From JAEUMD01 sp050246945 (lineage in GTDB: Bacteria > Pseudomonadota > Alphaproteobacteria > Rhizobiales > Hyphomicrobiaceae): a DNA stretch of 64,000 nt. Of this stretch, positions 9,001 to 16,747 are shown in pieces. A program made the translations under genes and the position numbers. The DNA lies in contig JBFWVC010000001.1 in assembly GCA_050246945.1 (NCBI GenBank), positions 248,001-312,000 on the forward strand, given 5' to 3'. The number at the start of each line of letters is the position of its first letter. Position 1 is the first letter of the stretch. Below the pieces are notes generated by a model. It saw only the letters and a list, made by a program, of their open reading frames with translations, ran no database searches and was not told the origin of the DNA.

Positions 9001-9040
9001 GCGTGTGTCCGATCCGAGCGGCTGGACCCTGGCTTCCAAA

Positions 9041-9087
9041 GCATGTTCTCCAGGCTGAACCGCTGCACACTTCAGCTGAACATGCTC
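9041..9087 (-). repeat. Palindromic dispersed repeat, family B, single-hairpin copy
   Basis: GCATGTTC at the left pairs with GAACATGC at the right. On the minus strand it reads like the first hairpin of the family consensus (GAGCATGTTCAGCTGAAGTG, then CAGCGGTTCAGC). It lies in the 150-base gap between sdhA and the methyltransferase gene, where sdhB would be expected. Confidence 0.8.
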
Positions 9088-9099
9088 TGGCATCTTGCC

Positions 9100-9873
9100 T
9101 CATAGCGCGACCACCGTGGTTCGCAAGCGATGCCCCGGCGAGGGGGTCGATACGTGTTCTTCGACCACCCTCCGGCTGAACGGCGGCATGTCCACCAGCA
9201 CACCCGAATGATAACCGTCGCGCGTTCGATATCCGCTGATGATATCCACGTTTGGCGTGCGTACGTCTTCCGTCAGCGCTTCGGTGATGATCGCGCGCTT
9301 GAAGCACTTTGCGAGATTGTCGAGCGCGCTCGAGATATGGGCATTCGACAGGTGCTGGAAAACTTCCCGCACTGTGACGATGTCTCCTGCTGGCGGCAGC
9401 TCGCGCGTCACGTCGAGCAACTTGAACAGGACACCGGGGCGGCCGAAGGTGTCAGTATTGTAGGCAATGACATTGGCGGCGATGTCGCATCCGACGTAGT
9501 CGATTTGACGACCCTGCGCTGCAAGTGCATCGAGGATCCGCCCGGACACCTGGAAGTCGCCGCATCCGATATCGACCAGCGTCTGAATTTGAGTATGCCT
9601 TAGGATGTAGTCGGCGACGAATGCTTCATAGCGCTGCGTGACACGAGCCGACGAACCCGGGCCGGAGCGGTAGTGTCCCGATCCGCCCCGGTCCCAGGTA
9701 TGCTGCTCGTAGATCTCCTCGAAGACTTCGTTGAGCGGCTTGTCCTTGTAATGGGCCTGCTCGGCTTCATAACGCCGCCGCTGCCAATAACGCAGGATTC
9801 TCTTTGGTACGAGCGGCCTCACGAAGGACTTCAGGGACGCCAGGGCTTCTGTCATGGACACATCACGGGTCAA
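9100..9873 (-). CDS. Class I SAM-dependent methyltransferase
   Basis: A 257-residue protein with a Rossmann-type methyltransferase motif I at about residues 98-112 (TLVDIGCGDFQVSGRIL). Motif II follows as YVGCDIAANVIAYN, and the LLDVTRELPPAGDIVTVRE stretch corresponds to motifs III/IV. About 60 basic residues at the N-terminus precede the domain. The substrate is not predictable; some sugar- and lipid-linked methyltransferases share this layout. A second ATG lies six codons downstream. It faces sdhA tail-to-tail. Confidence 0.75.
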   Translation of the reverse strand: MTRDVSMTEALASLKSFVRPLVPKRILRYWQRRRYEAEQAHYKDKPLNEVFEEIYEQHTWDRGGSGHYRSGPGSSARVTQRYEAFVADYILRHTQIQTLVDIGCGDFQVSGRILDALAAQGRQIDYVGCDIAANVIAYNTDTFGRPGVLFKLLDVTRELPPAGDIVTVREVFQHLSNAHISSALDNLAKCFKRAIITEALTEDVRTPNVDIISGYRTRDGYHSGVLVDMPPFSRRVVEEHVSTPSPGHRLRTTVVAL

Positions 9874-10139
9874 CGGGGTCGGAACGACCGAATTGTTATC
9901 ACTGGACTAAGCAATATTCGTTACCGCTCCACATCGAAACTCCCAGCATTTTCAATGTCGGTTAATGATTCCATCAGAATGCGGATTGAGCGTGCGGCGA
10001 CGCCTTCGAGCAGCGTCTCGTCACTTTCTGGCAACATCGCTTGCAATGGAGGTGCGCGATGTAGCAGCATCCCGGCACAGCACGATGAGCAGGGCGTCCG
10101 CGCGCACCTCGAGAGCTGCCGAGGGGAAGTAACGAACAC

Positions 10140-10757
10140 GTGGCCAAGTTGAAGCCCAAGCAAAAACCGAAGGTCATGGAGTTCGACGTGGTTGGCGATA
10201 GTCGCACTGCGCCGGACCCGTTTGCCGCCGTATTGCCCGCCATTGCAGCCCTAGGCGCCATATCGTCGATCGCCACCATCAACTGGGTGGCCGAAGAGCG
10301 CACTGGCAATCGCCCCAAGGCGAAGCGCAAGCCCGGCACTGCGCTGCGCGATCTGGAAAGCTGCTGTCTCGGCCTCGTCGAGATCTTCCGCCGCTTCAAG
10401 CGCAATCCCAAGGTCTACGCAGGAGAAGGCGCGCAGGGCGCCTCGCCGTTGAAATTCGGCGTCCACGGCCGGCGCGTCGAAGCTGAAGCCTGCCGCGTCT
10501 ATCACCAGCTCATGAACGATGTAGCCTCGATGCTCGTGTTGGCCTCGCAGAACTCCTTCGATGTGATGTGCGCTATCGAAGACGGCTACATCGAAGCGCC
10601 CGAGGAAATCTTCTTTGGCTTCGGCGAGCAGCAGGAGCGCCTCAACGGCCTGATCCAGAACCGCGCCACGCTGAAGCAGACCGTCGACACTGGCCTAGAG
10701 GTTGCGCTCCGCCTGCACGATCTCGTCGCCGCGCTCAAAGCGCACAAGGTGGATTGA
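10140..10757 (+). CDS. Hypothetical protein with one possible membrane segment
   Basis: A 205-residue protein that I do not recognise. The GTG start at 10140 follows GAGGGGAAG by about ten bases. A Lys-rich N-terminus (MAKLKPKQKPK) is followed by a hydrophobic stretch at about residues 29-47, and the rest is predicted helical, with a Glu-rich section around GYIEAPEEIFFGFGEQQ. It could be a membrane-tethered helical-bundle protein; phasin-like or structural roles are both possible and neither is supported by a motif. It stands alone between the methyltransferase and ffh. Confidence 0.6.
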   Translation: MAKLKPKQKPKVMEFDVVGDSRTAPDPFAAVLPAIAALGAISSIATINWVAEERTGNRPKAKRKPGTALRDLESCCLGLVEIFRRFKRNPKVYAGEGAQGASPLKFGVHGRRVEAEACRVYHQLMNDVASMLVLASQNSFDVMCAIEDGYIEAPEEIFFGFGEQQERLNGLIQNRATLKQTVDTGLEVALRLHDLVAALKAHKVD

Positions 10758-11311
10758 TACCCCAGTGAGAACGGAACCGCTCGGAAGCCGGCAGCCAGCC
10801 CAGCCGGATCGAGCGTGCGGGAGGGCAGGATCGGGCTGGGCTGGACATTTTCGCAACGGGCTTTGGCCGCCTGTCGCTGAAGGTTCACGATGCGTCCGTG
10901 TTTGACGGTGCAGCTACGCGTACAACTTCATGCTCACCGCAGGGGACATTCGCGAACACAATCTATCCTATACAAATATTCTGACAATACGCTGACAATC
11001 AGGCAACGGAAATACGCCGACCGTGAAGATACTTTGGTGTCCCAGGAACGCTACCGCATCGTCTTGTGTGCGCTGCCCTTGCCACCGCTGACTTGACTTT
11101 CCGGGGCCCCTACTCCATTTTCCGCGCAATTCCGACGGCCCGTTGCAACGAGCCGCCGCCCTGCACATGGTTTTTGGCTCGTAGCGGCCACATATCCGGG
11201 AGGCAGGGGGGTCAACATCCGCCAGCGAGTTTCGCCCGCGGATGCGCTTTTGCGTTGGCTGTTTGAACCACGCAGGGGAATGAAGATGTTCCCTCGCATC
11301 AAGGAGAATCG
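10758..11311 (+). other. Long intergenic leader upstream of ffh
   Basis: About 550 bases without a credible gene. A possible promoter is TTGACT at 11093-11098 with CATTTT 17 bases later (11116-11121). The ffh start is preceded by AAGGAGAATCG. I looked here for the 4.5S SRP RNA gene, which sometimes lies close to ffh, and saw no sequence with its conserved GGAAGCAGC-type core. Confidence 0.4.
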
Positions 11312-12922
11312 ATGTTCCAGTCTCTGAGCGACCGCCTTTCCGGCGTCCTCGACAAACTGACCCGTCGCGGCGCCCTTTCCGAGAGCGACGTGGGCGAAGC
11401 CATGCGCGAGGTGCGCCGCGCGCTGCTCGAGGCGGACGTTGCCCTCGACGTGGTCAAGGGTTTCGTCGACAGGGTCAAGGAGAAGGCCGTTGGCCAAGCC
11501 GTCCTGAAATCGGTCACACCCGGCCAGATGGTCGTCAAGATCGTCCATGACGAGCTGGTGGCTACGCTTGGTTCCGACGCCGAGACGATCGACCTTGCCG
11601 CAACCCCACCCGTGGCGATCCTCATGGTCGGCCTGCAGGGCTCGGGCAAGACCACATCCACCGCGAAGATCGCCTATCGCCTGAAGACACGTGACCGCAA
11701 GAAGGTTCTGATGGCGTCGCTCGACACGCGGCGTCCGGCGGCCATGGAGCAGCTGCGCGTACTGGGCGAACAGACCGGCACCGATACGCTGCCGATCGTT
11801 GCCGGACAGACACCCCTACAGATCGCCCGCCGTGCGCGCGACGCGGCCAAACTTGGCGGTTATGACGTCGTGATCCTGGACACCGCTGGTCGTGTCACGG
11901 TCGACGATGAGCTGATGCGCGAAGTTGCCGACGTAAAGCGCGATACCGACCCCCACGAGGTGTTGCTCGTCGCCGACTCACTCACCGGCCAGGACGCCGT
12001 CAACACGGCGACCGCCTTCGACAGCCGGGTCGGCATCACCGGCATCGTGCTGACCCGGGCGGACGGCGATGGTCGTGGCGGCGCGGCGCTGTCGATGCGC
12101 GCTGTCACTGGCAAGCCCATCAAGCTCATTGGCACCGGCGAGAAATGGGACGCTCTGGAAGAGTTTGATCCCAAGCGCATCGCCGGCCGCATCCTCGGCA
12201 TGGGCGACATCGTCGGCCTTGTCGAGAAGGCGGCCCAGACGATCGACGTTGAAAAAGCGCAGGCGATCGCACAGAAGATGCGCAAGGGCGCTTTCGACCT
12301 GGAGGACCTTGCCGAGCAGTTGAAGCAGATGGAGAAGCTCGGCGGCATGGGGGGGCTCATGGGCCTGCTGCCCGGGGTCGGCAAGCTCAAGCAGCAGATG
12401 GCCGGCGCCAAGGTCGACGACAAGGTGCTGAAGCGCCAGCTCGCCATCATTCAGTCCATGACGCCCCAGGAGCGGCGTAATCCAAAAGTGCTGAACGCCA
12501 AGCGCAAGAAGCGTGTGGCTGCTGGTTCGGGTACCACGCCGGCGGACATCAACAAGCTGCTCAAGATGCACATGATGATGGCCGACATGATGAAGAAGAT
12601 GGGCCGAGGCGGCGGCATGTTCGGTAAGATGCTTGGTCGCGGCGGCGCAGGCGCGCCGAGCGCCGAGGAGATGGCGCGCATGCAGGACGAACTGGCCGCC
12701 CTTGATCCCAAGGCGATTGAGCAGCTGCCGCAGGAACTCAAGGATATGGTCGCCAAGGGCGGTGCTGCTGCAGCAGCGCCCGGCCTGCCCAAGGGTCTGC
12801 CGGGCGGACTTGGTGGTATCGGCGGCATGCCGAAGCTGCCAGGGTTGGGCAGCGGCTTGCCGGGCCTTGGCGGACCCGCGATGCCGCGCTTCCCCGGAAC
12901 GCCCGGAAAGAAGAAGCGCTAG
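11312..12922 (+). CDS. ffh: Signal recognition particle protein Ffh (SRP54)
   Basis: A 536-residue GTPase that binds signal sequences and 4.5S RNA and targets proteins to the membrane with FtsY. The N domain is followed by the G domain: P-loop GLQGSGKTTSTAK at about residues 109-121, DTRRPAAMEQL, LDTAGRV, and the TRADGDGRGGAA motif (usually TKLDGD). The C-terminal M domain is Met-rich (KMHMMMADMMKKMGRGGGMFGKM is split by basic residues), and an extra Gly/Pro-rich tail of about 60 residues makes it longer than E. coli Ffh. AAGGAGAATCG precedes the ATG. The stop codon TAG lies inside a palindromic element. Confidence 0.97.
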   Translation: MFQSLSDRLSGVLDKLTRRGALSESDVGEAMREVRRALLEADVALDVVKGFVDRVKEKAVGQAVLKSVTPGQMVVKIVHDELVATLGSDAETIDLAATPPVAILMVGLQGSGKTTSTAKIAYRLKTRDRKKVLMASLDTRRPAAMEQLRVLGEQTGTDTLPIVAGQTPLQIARRARDAAKLGGYDVVILDTAGRVTVDDELMREVADVKRDTDPHEVLLVADSLTGQDAVNTATAFDSRVGITGIVLTRADGDGRGGAALSMRAVTGKPIKLIGTGEKWDALEEFDPKRIAGRILGMGDIVGLVEKAAQTIDVEKAQAIAQKMRKGAFDLEDLAEQLKQMEKLGGMGGLMGLLPGVGKLKQQMAGAKVDDKVLKRQLAIIQSMTPQERRNPKVLNAKRKKRVAAGSGTTPADINKLLKMHMMMADMMKKMGRGGGMFGKMLGRGGAGAPSAEEMARMQDELAALDPKAIEQLPQELKDMVAKGGAAAAAPGLPKGLPGGLGGIGGMPKLPGLGSGLPGLGGPAMPRFPGTPGKKKR

Positions 12923-12990
12923 TGTCGTGATCGCGAAATTCGTCACATTCTGCGGCAACCTCGGAACGAATTTCTCGATCATCACACTAG
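12919..12990. mobile_element. CTAG-ended palindromic element (IS630/Tc1-like MITE candidate)
   Basis: A 72-base hairpin that starts and ends with CTAG. The left arm CTAGTGTCGTGATCGCGAAA pairs with the right arm reading back as CTAGTGTGATGATCGAGAAA. The terminal CTAG contains the ffh stop codon (12920-12922). Read on the opposite strand it is nearly identical to the element at 30019-30093. IS630-family transposases are known to insert at the TA of CTAG, so a non-autonomous relative is the likely origin. Confidence 0.65.
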
Positions 12991-13089
12991 AGCATGTTCA
13001 GCTGAAATGCAGCGGCACAGCGTGAAGAACATGCTCAATTCTTAAGACTCGGGTCGAGTTCATGCGTCTGCGCGAAATGAACACGATCT
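12988..13089 (+). repeat. Palindromic dispersed repeat, family B, near full-length
   Basis: It begins TAGAGCATGTTCAGCTGAAA within the last bases of the preceding CTAG element, forms a first hairpin with GAACATGCTC, then a second half ending CATGCG...AAATGAACACGATCT. The two-hairpin layout matches the copies at 49592, 60650 and 23868. Confidence 0.75.
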
Positions 13090-13163
13090 GAGAAGCGCAC
13101 CCGCGTTTTCGTTCCCCCATCAGGGCGAGGGCGTACGGCGCGCCAGCGCCCTGATACGAGATC

Positions 13164-13282
13164 CCTTTTCCCTCGGGGGAGAAGGTGGCTGAAGGCCGGA
13201 TGAGGGGGCCTTCTGCGCAATTCAAGCGGCCCGCCAAAGGCCCCCTCGTCCCTACTCTCTCGCCTGTGGAGAGAGGAAAAAA
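13164..13282. repeat. Long imperfect inverted repeat of the rhizobial intergenic type
   Basis: Inner arms 13199-13212 and 13237-13250 pair with one mismatch (GATGAGGGGGCCTT). Outer arms CCTTTTCCCTC and GAGAGAGGAAAAA also pair. The core GAGAAGGTGGCTGAAGGCCG resembles a sequence I know as a common dispersed intergenic element in Rhizobiales and other proteobacteria. It lies directly upstream of rpsP and would be transcribed as a strong hairpin if the promoter is further left. Confidence 0.55.
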
Positions 13283-13351
13283 TGCGCCGCTTGCGGCGCC
13301 ACAAGTGAACCGATATGCGGCTGCTGCCGCGCTAAAGAAGGAACGAACACT

Positions 13352-13714
13352 ATGGCAGTGAAACTCCGGCTCGCCCGTGGCGGTGCCAAGAAGCGGCCCT
13401 ACTATTACATCGTTGCCGCGCATTCGACCTCGCCGCGCGATGGCCGTTACATCGAGCAGGTCGGCACCTACGATCCGATGCTCGCCAAGGACAACCCCGA
13501 GCGCATCAAGCTCAATGAGGAGCGCTGCAAGCATTGGCTGTCGGTTGGCGCGTTGCCGACCGATCGTGTCGCGCGCTTTCTCGATGCCGCCGGTCTGTCG
13601 AAGCGGACCGCCAAGAACAATCCGGATAAGGCTAAGCCTAAGAAGAAGGCACAGGAGCGTCTGAAGGCTGCCGAAGAAGCTGCCAAGGCGGCGGCCGAGC
13701 CCGCCGGCGAGTAA
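13352..13714 (+). CDS. rpsP: Ribosomal protein bS16
   Basis: A 120-residue 30S subunit protein. The family N-terminus MAVKLRLARGGAKKRPYYYI is followed by SPRDGRYIEQVGTYDPM and TDRVARFLDAAGL. The C-terminal Lys/Ala/Glu-rich extension is typical for alphaproteobacteria. AAGAAGGAACG precedes the ATG. In most relatives rimM and trmD follow directly; here a regulator gene lies between rpsP and rimM. Confidence 0.96.
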   Translation: MAVKLRLARGGAKKRPYYYIVAAHSTSPRDGRYIEQVGTYDPMLAKDNPERIKLNEERCKHWLSVGALPTDRVARFLDAAGLSKRTAKNNPDKAKPKKKAQERLKAAEEAAKAAAEPAGE

Positions 13715-13767
13715 ATCCTCTCCGCACGGCAAGAGGCTGATTGTGCTTTGACGACCGTTGAATGGAA

Positions 13768-13797
13768 CGCCCGCCAGCCGATCCCCGGCGGCGGGCG
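13768..13797 (+). terminator. GC-rich hairpin after rpsP
   Basis: CGCCCGCC at 13768-13775 pairs with GGCGGGCG at 13790-13797 around a 14-base loop, about 55 bases past the rpsP stop. There is no T-run. It may end or stabilise the rpsP transcript, which would separate it from the inserted regulator and rimM. Confidence 0.35.
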
Positions 13798-13938
13798 TCT
13801 CGCAAGGCTCCGCGCGCGTTTCGCGCATCGTGACCGGTCTGCGGCCCTCCCTTCCGCTCCCGCGGCAGATCGATTAACCAAAGCCAAAATCAGCCGCTCA
13901 AAGACGATAGAAGTTATATCAAGAAACGAATTTTATTC

Positions 13939-13944
13939 TATAAT
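13939..13944 (+). promoter_or_regulatory. Candidate -10 box for a leaderless transcript
   Basis: A perfect TATAAT at 13939-13944 sits in an unusually AT-rich patch (13900-13950), six bases before the ATG of the HTH-GrlR gene. If used, transcription would start at about the ATG, giving a leaderless mRNA; no ribosome-binding site is visible. No good -35 hexamer was recognised. Confidence 0.4.
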
Positions 13945-13950
13945 GTATGC

Positions 13951-14538
13951 ATGATGAACCTGAGCCTCAAGGAAACTCTGGAGCGGCTTGGCCTGAAGCA
14001 GTCCGAGTTTGCCCGCTTGATCGAGATGAGCCCGCGTTCCGTTAGTCTGTGGGCAACGGGCGAGAGCCCGCTTCCCGGTCCGGTCGCAGCCTATCTCAGG
14101 GTCCTCCAGCTATTGCCGGCAGATGCTCGCGCCGATGAGCTTCGGCGTGTCCAAGGGAGATCGAAGATGATTGACGAGGGCCTTTATAATGTCGAGTACC
14201 GCTCCACGGGCCATCGTGGCGACGATGCCGATGCCGCTGGTGGCAGCGCCCTGGCGGTGCTGCGCAACGGCAAGATCCTGGGTTCGGACCGGTGGGGCGC
14301 GGTGTTCATGGGTTCCTATGAGTTCGATCCGGTGAGCGAGACCAACGCGGTCCATCTGCGTCTCCATGTGCCGCCGGAAGGTGAGCTGGTCACGGGTTTT
14401 GCCGCCGGTCCCGAAGGCGCGATCGTCGAGGTGGCGGGCCAGTTCGATCGCGCGGCGCCGGTTTCACGCGCAGTTGCGGACGTCGCGGGAAGGTCGCTTG
14501 AGGTGACAATGACGTATCTTGGCGCATTGCCGAATTGA
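13951..14538 (+). CDS. HTH regulator fused to a GrlR-like domain
   Basis: A 195-residue protein in two parts. Residues 1-65 resemble a Cro/CI-type helix-turn-helix (LGLKQSEFARLIEMSPRSVSLWATGE). Residues 75-195 begin MIDEGLYNVEYRSTG and include GKILGSDRWGAVFMGSYEF, which resembles the lipocalin-like fold of GrlR, a negative regulator first described in enteropathogenic E. coli secretion control. An internal ATG at the domain border could give a free GrlR-like domain. Its 3' end overlaps or abuts rimM. The target and the role of the C-terminal domain are unknown. Confidence 0.7.
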   Translation: MMNLSLKETLERLGLKQSEFARLIEMSPRSVSLWATGESPLPGPVAAYLRVLQLLPADARADELRRVQGRSKMIDEGLYNVEYRSTGHRGDDADAAGGSALAVLRNGKILGSDRWGAVFMGSYEFDPVSETNAVHLRLHVPPEGELVTGFAAGPEGAIVEVAGQFDRAAPVSRAVADVAGRSLEVTMTYLGALPN

Positions 14539-14548
14539 GAGTTGGAGC

Positions 14549-15097
14549 TTGAGCGAAAAGCGCATTCTGTTGGGCGAGATCACCGGCGCGCACGGCATTC
14601 GCGGCGAAGTTCTGGTGCGATCCTACACGGGCGACCCCGAAGCGATTGCCGACTACGGCGCGCTGACGGATGAGAAGGGCGCCGCGCCCTTGACGCTCAA
14701 GGTCCTGCGCATGACCCCCAAAGGAGCGATCATCGCGCGCGTCAGAGGTGTGTCCGACCGCAACGGCGCGGAGGCACTCAAAGGCCGCAAGCTCTATGTC
14801 GCACGCAATGCGATGCCCGAGCCGGACGATGAAGACGACTTCTATTACGAAGACCTGATCGGCCTCGCGGTCGTCGATGCGCAGGCGAAGCTGGTAGGTG
14901 AGGTCGTCGCCGTGCAGAACTACGGAGCAGGCGATCTTTTGGAAATCCGCCTGGTGGCGACTGGCAAGACAGAGCTCGTCTCGTTCAGCAAGGCAAGCGT
15001 TCCCCAAATTGACCTCGAAGCTCGCCGCATCACCGTTGTGATGCCGGAGGTGGTGGAGGGGCAGGCGAACGAACATCCCGCCCGTGAGCCGACGTAA
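14549..15097 (+). CDS. rimM: 16S rRNA maturation factor RimM
   Basis: A 182-residue ribosome assembly factor that binds uS19 and helps mature the 30S head. Motifs are ILLGEITGAHGIRGEV at the N-terminus, LKGRKLYVAR, and the PRC-barrel segment FYYEDLIGLAVVDAQAKLVG with the C-terminal VPQIDLEARRITV. The TTG at 14549 with GAGAG upstream fits the family N-terminus; longer frames run into the preceding gene. trmD and rplS, which usually follow, are absent; a Mn transporter gene on the opposite strand is next. Confidence 0.93.
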   Translation: MSEKRILLGEITGAHGIRGEVLVRSYTGDPEAIADYGALTDEKGAAPLTLKVLRMTPKGAIIARVRGVSDRNGAEALKGRKLYVARNAMPEPDDEDDFYYEDLIGLAVVDAQAKLVGEVVAVQNYGAGDLLEIRLVATGKTELVSFSKASVPQIDLEARRITVVMPEVVEGQANEHPAREPT

Positions 15098-15234
15098 ACG
15101 TCCAACGGAAGCCCGTTGTGGCAGAATGACAGGCGATCGGGAACAGCGGGTGGCCAGATTGCAGCCAACGAAAGCCCAGAGAGCGGATCTGCCCTGGCTG
15201 TGCGAGTCCGGCAACGACTGCAGTGGATGAGATG

Positions 15235-16536
15235 TCAACTGGTGCCCAGGCCGGGAACCTGAACACCGAAAGTTTGCAGCAGAAGCACCGCGTTGAGAAC
15301 CAATACTGCAGCAGCCCCGGATAGAGCCAGAATTCGAATCAATGGGCGCGTGACGTAATCACCCATGATGTCACGCCGGCTGGTGAATATGATGAGCGAG
15401 ATCATCGGCACCGGCAGGGCGATGCTGAGGATCACCTGACTGAGAACCAATGCGTCGGTCGCATTCACCCCGGCGGCGACGACAGCGAACGCAGGTAGCA
15501 TCGTAACAAGGCGGCGCACCCAGATGGGCACCTGAATGTGCAGGAAACCCTGCATGATCATTTGTCCGGCCATTGTGCCCACCACCGAACTCGAAATGCC
15601 CGATGCTATGAGCGAGATCAGAAAGACAGCCGCGGCGGCCGAACCCAGGAGCGGCGCCAGCATATGATACGCTGTCTCAATCTCCGCTACGTCCTCGTGT
15701 CCCGAGTGAAAAGCTCCGGCTGCCATCATGACCATGGATAGGTTGATCAGCCCGGCAATGGCCAGCGCGATCACCACCTCGATGTTGGAGAACCGCAAGA
15801 GCGAGCGTCGCTCCTCCTCGTTACGAATCTCGGTCCGGGCCTGGGTCAACCCGGAATGCAGGTAAACCGCGTGCGGCATGACCGTGGCACCCACGATGCC
15901 AACGGCGATCATCAGCGCTGTAGCATCGGGCATGGAGGGCGAAATCATGCCCTTTGCGGCACTTCCCCAGTCAATCGGCGTGATGATTGCCTCGGCGAGA
16001 TAGCACAAGCCGATCGCTCCGACGAAAAACGCAATGATCAATTCCATTGGCCGGAAACCGCCGCGTTCGAAAATCAGAAGGCCATACGTCACGACGGCCG
16101 TCACACCCATGCCGGCGATGAGGGGCATGTTGAAGAGCAGGGCAAGACCGATGGCGCCGCCCAGGAACTCGGCCAGATCCGTCGCCATGGCGGCGATTTC
16201 GCTCACCACCCACATCGACCAGACGACCGGCTTCGAGAAATGGTCGCGGCACAGCTCGGCAAGATTTTTCCCAGTCACGATGCCCAGGCGCGCCGAAAGA
16301 CCCTGGAACAACATGGCAATGAGATTGGCAAGAACTACCACCCACAGCAGCGAATAGCCGTAGCCCGCGCCCGCCTGAATGTTGGTGGCGTAATTGCCGG
16401 GGTCCATGTAGGCGACCGAGGCGATGATCGCCGGCCCTGCAAATAGCAGCGCCGAGCGCAGCCCGCGTCGTTCCCCCGAAAGAACTTGGTTGATCTCTGT
16501 GCGAGTGCGTTCTGTCAGTGTCTGGTTTATCGACAT
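15235..16536 (-). CDS. mntH: Mn(II)/Fe(II) transporter MntH (Nramp family)
   Basis: A proton-coupled divalent metal importer of about 433 residues with 11 predicted membrane helices. The metal-binding motif of helix 1 is MDPGNYATN, and helix 6 has the conserved MPHAVYLHSGL. The consensus transport segment is GQMIMQGFLHIQVPIW. The ATG at 16536 follows GAAGAGC; an in-frame ATG eight codons upstream is less well placed. It is divergent from mntR, with a palindrome resembling an MntR box 40 bases before its start. Confidence 0.94.
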   Translation of the reverse strand: MSINQTLTERTRTEINQVLSGERRGLRSALLFAGPAIIASVAYMDPGNYATNIQAGAGYGYSLLWVVVLANLIAMLFQGLSARLGIVTGKNLAELCRDHFSKPVVWSMWVVSEIAAMATDLAEFLGGAIGLALLFNMPLIAGMGVTAVVTYGLLIFERGGFRPMELIIAFFVGAIGLCYLAEAIITPIDWGSAAKGMISPSMPDATALMIAVGIVGATVMPHAVYLHSGLTQARTEIRNEEERRSLLRFSNIEVVIALAIAGLINLSMVMMAAGAFHSGHEDVAEIETAYHMLAPLLGSAAAAVFLISLIASGISSSVVGTMAGQMIMQGFLHIQVPIWVRRLVTMLPAFAVVAAGVNATDALVLSQVILSIALPVPMISLIIFTSRRDIMGDYVTRPLIRILALSGAAAVLVLNAVLLLQTFGVQVPGLGTS

Positions 16537-16575
16537 CGAAGCTCTTCGCCCACAACCCAACTGTCATGGCTAATA

Positions 16576-16595
16576 AATGTAGCCCAGGCTTCATT
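16576..16595. promoter_or_regulatory. Candidate MntR operator
   Basis: A 20-base inverted repeat, AATGTAGCCC-AGGCTTCATT, whose halves match at 8 of 10 positions. Its shape resembles the enterobacterial MntR box (AACATAGC...GCTATGTT). It lies 40 bases upstream of mntH and in the divergent region shared with mntR, where autoregulation or mntH repression by Mn-loaded MntR would act. A second, shorter repeat (GCGACA/TGTCGC) is at 16607-16628. Confidence 0.5.
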
Positions 16596-16747
16596 CGTTT
16601 CAACGAGCGACAAGTTGCCGCATGTCGCTGGAAAAATGTCTTCCGGCTTTTCTGAAATTGTAGACGAGGCTTTAATATCGGCTCGTTGTGTCGTCGAACG
16701 CGAGAATGCCTCCGAGTGGTCTGCGCTTTCGGGAAGGAGCAATTGCC

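Noticed and set aside
10758..11311. 4.5S SRP RNA gene upstream of ffh
   Set aside because: The conserved tetraloop and GGAAGCAGC-type core were not found in either strand.
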